64,000 bases of DNA. Source: Melampsora larici-populina 98AG31. Taxonomy: Eukaryota > Basidiomycota > Pucciniomycetes > Pucciniales > Melampsoraceae. Where the stretch lies: contig NW_006768769.1 in assembly GCF_000204055.1 (NCBI RefSeq), forward strand, positions 2,237,577-2,301,576, written 5' to 3'. Under the pieces are notes generated by a model that did not search any database, was not told the DNA's origin, and worked only from the letters and a program-made list of their open reading frames with translations. Positions 58,106-64,000 of this stretch are shown here, one piece after another. Made by a program: the position numbers and the translations under genes. Each line of letters opens with the position of its first letter. The first letter of the stretch is position 1.

Positions 58106-60376
58106 TCACGATAAGTCTGCCGCAGGCGACATGTCAAAATTACCTAAAAAGGATACATTTGGCCGAGCCTCTAGCTTTTCCATCAACCGATTATTATGGA
58201 GGCGGATCATTTCATCTAAGAAAAAATTGTATCTAATGTGACCCATGTTTCGACACATGGCGTCAAATCGTCCAAACCACGCGTTGGTGATCTCGGCAGC
58301 CGAAGCATTGAACCTCCAGCCACCATCTGGCTTTTTCAGTTCAGGGAATAGATGAGGATCGTTGTTGAGGCGGCACGTAGTGTGAGACTCCTTGTGGGAC
58401 TTGATGTGAAACGTGTCGACAGGCAACATGGTGTTCTTGAATGCCTCTCGGTCCTCGGCGTTTGCTTGTATGTGAGAGTAAAGTCCACACGCGTTGTCAT
58501 AAAATATGACCTGCGGCATGTTGTCGGGGAATACCTCGCGTATGAAGTCCTGAATTATAAAATCTGGTAGTTTAGCTACTGTGAAACATTGGTAAATGAT
58601 ATGTTTGCTATCTTACCTTCACTTTTGGTACAGATTCCGACTTGTAAAACGTCTTTCTGCCTACTATGAGGCCGCAGGTTGAGACCATCAGTTGCTCGTC
58701 GTGTGTGCGGACACGCGACATTAGGATTCTCTTCTTATGACCTGCACCTTGTGCAGCTGCGTCTGCACTTGCTCCGCCGTCTCGAGCTCCTTCGTGTGCT
58801 CTCTCTTCAACCTCGGAATACATGCGGTCCTCCTCAGTTAGCACTACCTCACCCGTCTCCGGCTCCAGTAGCACACTAGGATCCATATGAAGGTTTGCAT
58901 GTGGTCGATTGAAACGTCGAGGAAGTCCAAATAGAGACGTGTTGCGTTCTTTGAAGGTTGCGTTCGCTGCAATGTGATCTTCAAGGTGACATGTCTTGGT
59001 ATTTTCGATAGCCTTGTTCATGCAAGGCTGGGCTTGACATATGTCGTGTAAGAGTTCGGTGTGTGTTGGGCAGAACCGATGATTGACCTTTTCTAACGGC
59101 TCAGTGCAGCATACGGCGGTGGAGTTCGGGTCAAGGGCTTTCAGTTGTTCTTGTGAGGCGCTGCATGCCCAAATGCCGAGTGTAACGCCGTCCGTTACCA
59201 TCGATCTGAGTACTGGTGCGCTTTGTTAGCCACGCGTAATCGTTGATTTCAATTACATATACGTACTTGTGCCTGTTCCACTTTCTGCGTCAATCTTGAT
59301 TTCAGTGCAGGTAGAGCAAACATGGCCGTTATGGCCATTTCCCTCCAATTCCAACCACGCGGTATGTTGCATCATTGCCGTATCAAATCGGTGATCGTCC
59401 GCGCCTTTGGCATTCGCCCTTAAACGCACGCCTCAAATGGCATAAACCTCCATTAGGCGATGGATGTCGAGTCCGAGTGAACATACATTTGCACTCATTT
59501 GTCGAGTGTACCTGGCCTTGTTGAAATCATTTCGGTAGTTTTTCTTTACGTTGGCGTGACTTTGATTGTAGGAATTGACAGTGTTGTATATGGATACTCT
59601 GGAGTGAAGATGAGACTGGTGAGTCGTATGCTGATGTTTATAGTATAAGGAATATAACAACTTACATCGCTAAGTTCTGGAGGTGGTTGAAGTGATCGGC
59701 GAGGCGATGGGACATAAAGTAGTGTTGAGTGACTTGAAAATGATCCTGCACGCCACCTTCTTCGGGAGTGTAGTATTCACGTTCAAGTCCGTGACTGTAA
59801 TACGTAGGTGTGTAGGTGGTGTTGCAAACTAGACAAAACAACACGTCAGGGTGTGAATGTGCTGCATTTAGTATAATCTGGGGTAATAACTCACTACGAC
59901 AATAATAATTGACACATTCCATGGTCTGGATCCCCAAAATGTCAAATAAATACCCGAACTTGGGTTTGCGGCGCTGGAGTGACAAGGGGCTTCCGGTCTT
60001 GCTCGCATTGCAATTGAAACAATGGTTGGTGGGTGCGATGGAAGTAGTTTTCCGCTATTATAATGGCGACTTTTCTGCGTGTGTGTGTGGGTATGCCTTG
60101 TTCTTGAAATGCGGTCGTGTCGTAAACACACATCGGAATAGCATCGTATGTGATGTTCCATAGGTGTCCCCATAACGAGTCCGGCTGTCCGCCCTCTAGG
60201 CTTTGACTGAAGAATTCGTATGGCGCGTGATTCGGCGAAGTGATAAACGCGCGGTTGGTACGCTTCAAAAATTTGGCAGCCAGTATGGTAAACGTCGTGA
60301 GCTGGCTGAGTGTCAAATTGGCGTGCGCGTGGGGATCCAGCTCGCAAAGCTGGTTCATCATGTCTTTGATTAGCAT
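58106..60376 (-). pseudogene. KDZ-type transposase with CxC5/CxC6-like Cys clusters, disrupted
   Basis: KDZ (Kyakuja-Dileera-Zisupton) proteins are DNA transposases common in basidiomycetes. Exons: 60376-60128, 60054-59666, 59630-59263, 59205-58617 and 58549-58106. Landmarks in order: CFNCNASKTG and RRKPKFGYLFDILGIQTME (CxC5-like), SRVSIYNTV, VCSTCTEI, VTDGVTLGIWAC with CCTEPL and HRFCPTHTELLHDIC (CxC6-like), and then the catalytic part VIFYDNACGLY, FHIKSHKESHTTCR, ITNAWFGRFDAMCRNM and IRYNFFLDEMIRLHN. It is damaged in two places. An in-frame TGA at 59433-59435 interrupts an otherwise open frame that reads on for 57 codons. The simplest join between 59666 and 59630 is out of phase. Adjacent genes may be part of the same element. 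Confidence 0.75.
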
Positions 60377-60646
60377 TTCACACAATCGATCGATTTACTC
60401 GGAGTGGGGTTGGTAGTGAAAAATTCTTAGGTATTGGATGGGTGTGGATGTGAGCGGAAGGGTGGGATATGACCTAAATACATGGTTGCTATGTGGTCTA
60501 CTGCTTTGGTCGTAAGTGTCAGATGGGGGCGTGGGAATAACTGTCGAATATGATTATTAATTACAAATGCGTCTGCCAGTGCGCCGCTCGCGCTCGCAAA
60601 GCTCGCAAATATGAGAGCGCTCTCTGCTCCCACAACTCTTCGAAAT

Positions 60647-60766
60647 TTCTGACTGGGAATAGGTTTGGTCTTGTGAGAAGATCGGAGCGTGATGCTAGGA
60701 AGGTTTTTCTGACTGGGAATAGGTTTGGTCTTGTGAGAAGATCGGAGCGTGATGCTAGGAAGGTTT
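60647..60766. repeat. Perfect 60-bp tandem duplication
   Basis: 60647-60706 and 60707-60766 are identical except for the last bases of the second copy. The period is a multiple of three, so an overlapping plus frame reads a repeated LTGNRFGLVRRSERDARKV. Confidence 0.9.
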
Positions 60767-61466
60767 GTTAGATAAGCTAAAACGCAAGTACGCTACAGAA
60801 CACAACTAACTTGTACATAAAGAAAATAAAGGGTGGGAGAGGTGGGTAACAAAAAAGTGCTTATTAATATGAAGAGAATTTTAAATAAGAACTAAGATTT
60901 TGTTGATAATAGATTCTGGATGAGTACAAATTTCGAATGAATAGAAATTGACAATAGTAATAAATTTTTGAGAGGTAAAGAAACTAAATAAGATTAGAGC
61001 TCTTGAAAACCGTCAAAAGCTTGATTACCATGAGATCAAAGATTGATCTAGAAGAATCGCTTATTGTGAAAACCTTCATGACCTTCCGCTCTTTGGATCT
61101 ACCCTTAGCCTGTACCGATTCCCTTAAGTTAAAACCTGTTCCAACTACAAACACTTCAGACGTTATCCGGTCCCGTTTGTACTGGACCCGCTGTTCTTGA
61201 TTGATAGGTTAAACCAATACCAGTTGATTCACTATGCGTCGCATACCATAAGTAACGAGTCCATCCGTCGTCAACCAACTCTGCTTTGATCAGTTCTATA
61301 ATACCGGTTCAATTCGTACGATGCGCACATTGAATGCGCATGAAAGCTAAGTGATGACGCGACGACTCTGAGCACAATCATTTCACCACGAGTGTCGCTC
61401 CAACTAACAGCATTAGCGGTCGCCGTTTGAAACTGCCATTGCTCAACCACTTGAGCCTCGGCCAGT

Positions 61467-61710
61467 TGCATCGATTCATTAACCAGCTTCCGCCATATGA
61501 ATACACTCCCCACGACACAGCTCACATTATAATTGCGATCCTGCCATACGCTTAATCCACTAACTTTGAAATTATTACGAAGGCTACTGCGTCGATTCAA
61601 TAACCAGCTTCCGCCATATGAATACACTCCCCACGACACGGCTCACGTTAAAATTGCGATCCTGCCATACGCTTAATCCGCTAAATTTGAAATCATTACG
61701 AAGGCTACTG
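61467..61710. repeat. Tandem duplication, ~121-bp period
   Basis: Copies begin TGCATCGATTCATTAACC (61467) and TGCGTCGATTCAATAACC (61588), and share CAGCTTCCGCCATATGAATA and CCTGCCATACGCTTAATCC, with a few substitutions. Confidence 0.85.
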
Positions 61711-62020
61711 AGTTTGTCCTCTGTTTCCACCAATTATGATCTCAACGCGCAGTGGTACGTGCCATATTGATCGATGACCGTGTTTCGCCAGCCACCTCTC
61801 ACAATATGACAAATCCCAATCACTCAGTCCAGCGGTTTCTGTCGTTTTGTATATAAGGCCTCAATGATGCTTGAATGGCTAGACGTACACTTCTCTTATC
61901 ACTTTCAGCTTATTATTTCCCTAATTTCCTTTCAGATTCAATCCTTCACTCTTAAACGATTTATTCCCTTTTCGATTCAATTTTTCTCTATTAAACGATT
62001 TACTACCAATCCTCACCAAC

Positions 62021-63196
62021 ATGGTTAATTCCAATACAAATTCTATGTCTCACCCAATCCGTGTGAACTATTTCGGTCAAGCAGGTGTTGAAGTTTGTCA
62101 TTATTTATCCTCCCTGCGGCGCAATAGACAGCTCACGCATGTTTTTACAGGCTGCTTCTCTTCTCATCAATTCCAAGGGATTTATCTCTTCGCATGCCGC
62201 AATCGCTACGTCTGGAATGAACGGTGGGACCCCATTCGCGAATCCTATCAGGCTTCTTTCCTATGGATCCAGTGCCAACGCTGTTAAGCCAAATAACGTG
62301 TATTCTATGACTTGCAAGTTTATTGGTACGAATGATGATCAAGACGATCATTTACATTACAAAAATTCTACGAGAATTGATCTCGGTGACGTGGCGCGGT
62401 TTGGCAAAACGTTCGCGGAAGACCTCATGGATAAAACCGTCATGATAGCACTTGGGTATGTCACCGCACGAGATACTGTTAAAGATCCACTTTACAAGGG
62501 CAAGTCGACCGTTGTCATTACCCTTCAATCACAAGATTACGATCCCATAGTACGTATCCCCGTCTTTCGAATTCGTTGTGCAGCCACTGATTGTTTCTAC
62601 TTCCAGACAAAGATCCCCGTCACCTGGTACACAAAACATCACATACCACCCGTTCGTAATATGGAGAAGGCCCAGAACATCTGCCAAGTTGGTCGTGAAG
62701 TCCAGTTGGTTGGTATCATCAAAGACTACGATGGAGTCAACTACATGTGGGAAACTGAGGTACACGCCTATATGCTATTATTCCGAACTAACCCTCGCAC
62801 TGAACTACTCATGTGATTTTCTTTTCCTTTGTATTCATTCTATTTCTACAGGTCACTGCCATTAGCAGATGCCAAGGCGATGCCCCGAGCCTTGCGACTA
62901 AAGTTGTTACGAAACTTGGGACACCAAGCGGCGGCCGAGTACCACTGACATTGTAAGAAATTGTCTGATTCAGTATATTGAACGTTGCTAACTTCCATTT
63001 CAGGAGACGCAACAGAGCAAGCAACACGGCAAGTACGTCGGCGTCAACTCTTGATGGCGGTGCTAGCAGTACTCCAACCGAGTCCCTCAGCCAAGCAGAC
63101 GTCGTCGACACCACGGGTAACGAAACCGAGAAAGACGAAAACAACTTGCCAAGCGACAGCGTTATCAATTCCTCGCCGCTCAACCGCCGAAGATGA
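62021..63196 (+). CDS. OB-fold/RPA-like protein (putative), probably Helitron-associated
   Basis: Four exons in phase: 62021-62086 (donor GTTGAA), 62151-62759, 62852-62952 and 63004-63196, giving 322 residues. The central region has a beta-rich pattern with DKTVMIALGYVTARDTV, STVVITLQSQDYDP and a later VGREVQLVGIIKDYDG, which resembles the strand spacing of ssDNA-binding OB folds. The C-terminal ~65 residues are Ser/Thr/Asn-rich and disordered, ending in RRR. It lies 0.6 kb upstream of, and in the same orientation as, a Helitron-type helicase start. Autonomous Helitrons of plants and some fungi carry RPA-like genes. The domain call is tentative; the gene structure is well supported by phase. 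Confidence 0.5.
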
Positions 63197-63783
63197 ACTT
63201 GCAGCTTTCCGTCTGCTCAAAATTGTTCTTGATGATGTCCGGTTTACTTTCTTTATCTCATCAGCTCATCATGGTGTTCCTTTTTTTCCAATGCCTTTGT
63301 AATGGTTTCCACCGTTGTATACTCCATTTTGTTTCTACTCGGCATCTCATCTGTTTCCATTTTCTTGACAAATTCCAGCCCCATTGCTCTGAAGTTGTGT
63401 ATTGTGTAGCCGTTTTGAAGCCTACTCTCCAAGCACGAATCAATGGCCCAAATCATGCCAAAGGAGTAACGCGGGGAGACTTTGCTCTCTAACCTCTTTG
63501 TACATGTGAGTCAAAACAAATGCAATTTGTAAAGCTTCTATGCGTGAACCTCTCCGTTGCCGCTGTCGTTACCCGACATAAAAGGGACATCTTTGCCATA
63601 TTATGACAATGTTTATAACATGTCAAATCTCGAAAAGCCCCAATACAGGGCTTTAACAACCGGGGATTAGCTTCTGAAACACGCAGCAACAACATCCGCT
63701 TTGATGCACCCTCACTACCTCATCACTCGGTAAAGAGCATAAATTCTTCCCCTTCACGCCCTGCATTCCCCTTGAACGACATC
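63197..63783. other. Intergenic/promoter region before the Helitron helicase
   Basis: No gene was seen. CATAAAT at about 63740 lies ~45 bp before the next ATG and could act as a TATA box. Confidence 0.35.
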
Positions 63784-64000
63784 ATGCCTCAACTTGCGGT
63801 GCGAGCTCAGTGGGAGAACAATGAAAACTCGATCCAGTTGCGTTTCCGCAATGAAATTCCGCATAACCTTGGCGTATGTTCCGATGTCTGCTCAACATGC
63901 GATGCACTTCACTGGATTCAGGAGAGAACACGAGATACCCGGAATTCGGGCCCTTCATCATATCCGACGTGTTGTCAAAATGGCCAGGTCTTATGCCAGA
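63784..64000 (+). CDS. Helitron helicase-like protein, N-terminal fragment (runs off right edge)
   Basis: ATG at 63784 opens a frame of 72 codons to the window end without a stop. It reads VCSDVCSTCDALHWIQER and, ~20 residues later, YPTCCQNGQVLC. The C-x2-C-x-ALHW-x-x-ER ... CC-x-x-G-x-V arrangement is the Cys cluster that precedes the Rep domain in fungal and plant Helitron proteins. Rolling-circle Rep and Pif1-like helicase domains would lie beyond the window. Confidence 0.7.
   Translation, partial: MPQLAVRAQWENNENSIQLRFRNEIPHNLGVCSDVCSTCDALHWIQERTRDTRNSGPSSYPTCCQNGQVLCQ

Larger units (their letters stand above)
60377..62020. other. Intergenic with two tandem duplications, no supported gene
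   Basis: Holds a perfect 60-bp tandem duplication (60647-60766) and a ~121-bp tandem duplication (61467-61710). Short frames (60550-60771 plus, 61003-61200 plus) lack domains. The last ~150 bp are the pyrimidine-rich leader of the next gene. Confidence 0.5.

Noticed and set aside
1..64000. CRISPR arrays, operons, riboswitches, tRNA or rRNA genes
   Set aside because: The window is eukaryotic nuclear DNA; no cloverleaf or rRNA segment was recognised, and the tandem repeats lack regular unique spacers.

Overview
The window looks like nuclear DNA of a basidiomycete, most likely a rust fungus (Pucciniales). It is AT-rich and its host genes are short, intron-dense and eukaryotic (GT-AG introns of roughly 60-120 bp). 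Between them lie long gene-poor stretches with a DIRS-type YR retrotransposon, KDZ and Helitron genes and hairpin elements. The order is inferred; no rDNA or mitochondrial marker is present. Exon boundaries below were worked out by hand from GT-AG sites and reading phase.

Region by region. 1-7 kb: an acidic, proline-rich partial gene at the left edge, hairpin elements, a remnant of a DIRS-type 3' region, and an intron-containing pseudogene of the C-terminal half of ornithine carbamoyltransferase. 7.3-14.9 kb: a DIRS-like element with Gag-like, RT/RNase H and tyrosine recombinase ORFs; the two main ORFs each have a related TATA-plus-leader module. 15.9-16.8 kb: a candidate secreted protein. 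19.1-26.7 kb: host genes VPS26 (retromer, minus), an ArfGAP of the Age2/SMAP type (plus, divergent from VPS26) and a Shg1-type COMPASS subunit (minus). 31.3-39.5 kb: ribosomal protein eL39 (minus), an Rsc7/Npl6-type chromatin remodeller subunit (minus), and the ATP synthase OSCP subunit (plus, divergent from the Rsc7 gene).

A segment of about 3.8 kb occurs twice in opposite orientation, at 26739-30604 and 40493-50529. Each copy carries an intact gene for a 534-residue repeat protein of unknown function. The right copy is interrupted by a 6347-bp DNA transposon (40794-47140) with 287-bp terminal inverted repeats and a 9-bp target duplication. The left copy preserves the uninterrupted site. The transposon encodes a RecQ-like helicase and a DUF6589-like protein. 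This is the strongest candidate here for an under-described mobile system.

The right end (51-64 kb) is a dense block of element-type genes: a Cys-cluster protein, an alpha-kinase-like protein, a zinc-knuckle protein built of phase-2 exons, a CxC5/CxC6-type KDZ transposase gene, an OB-fold-like protein, and the start of a Helitron helicase running off the window. Two of these genes are each broken by one in-frame TGA.
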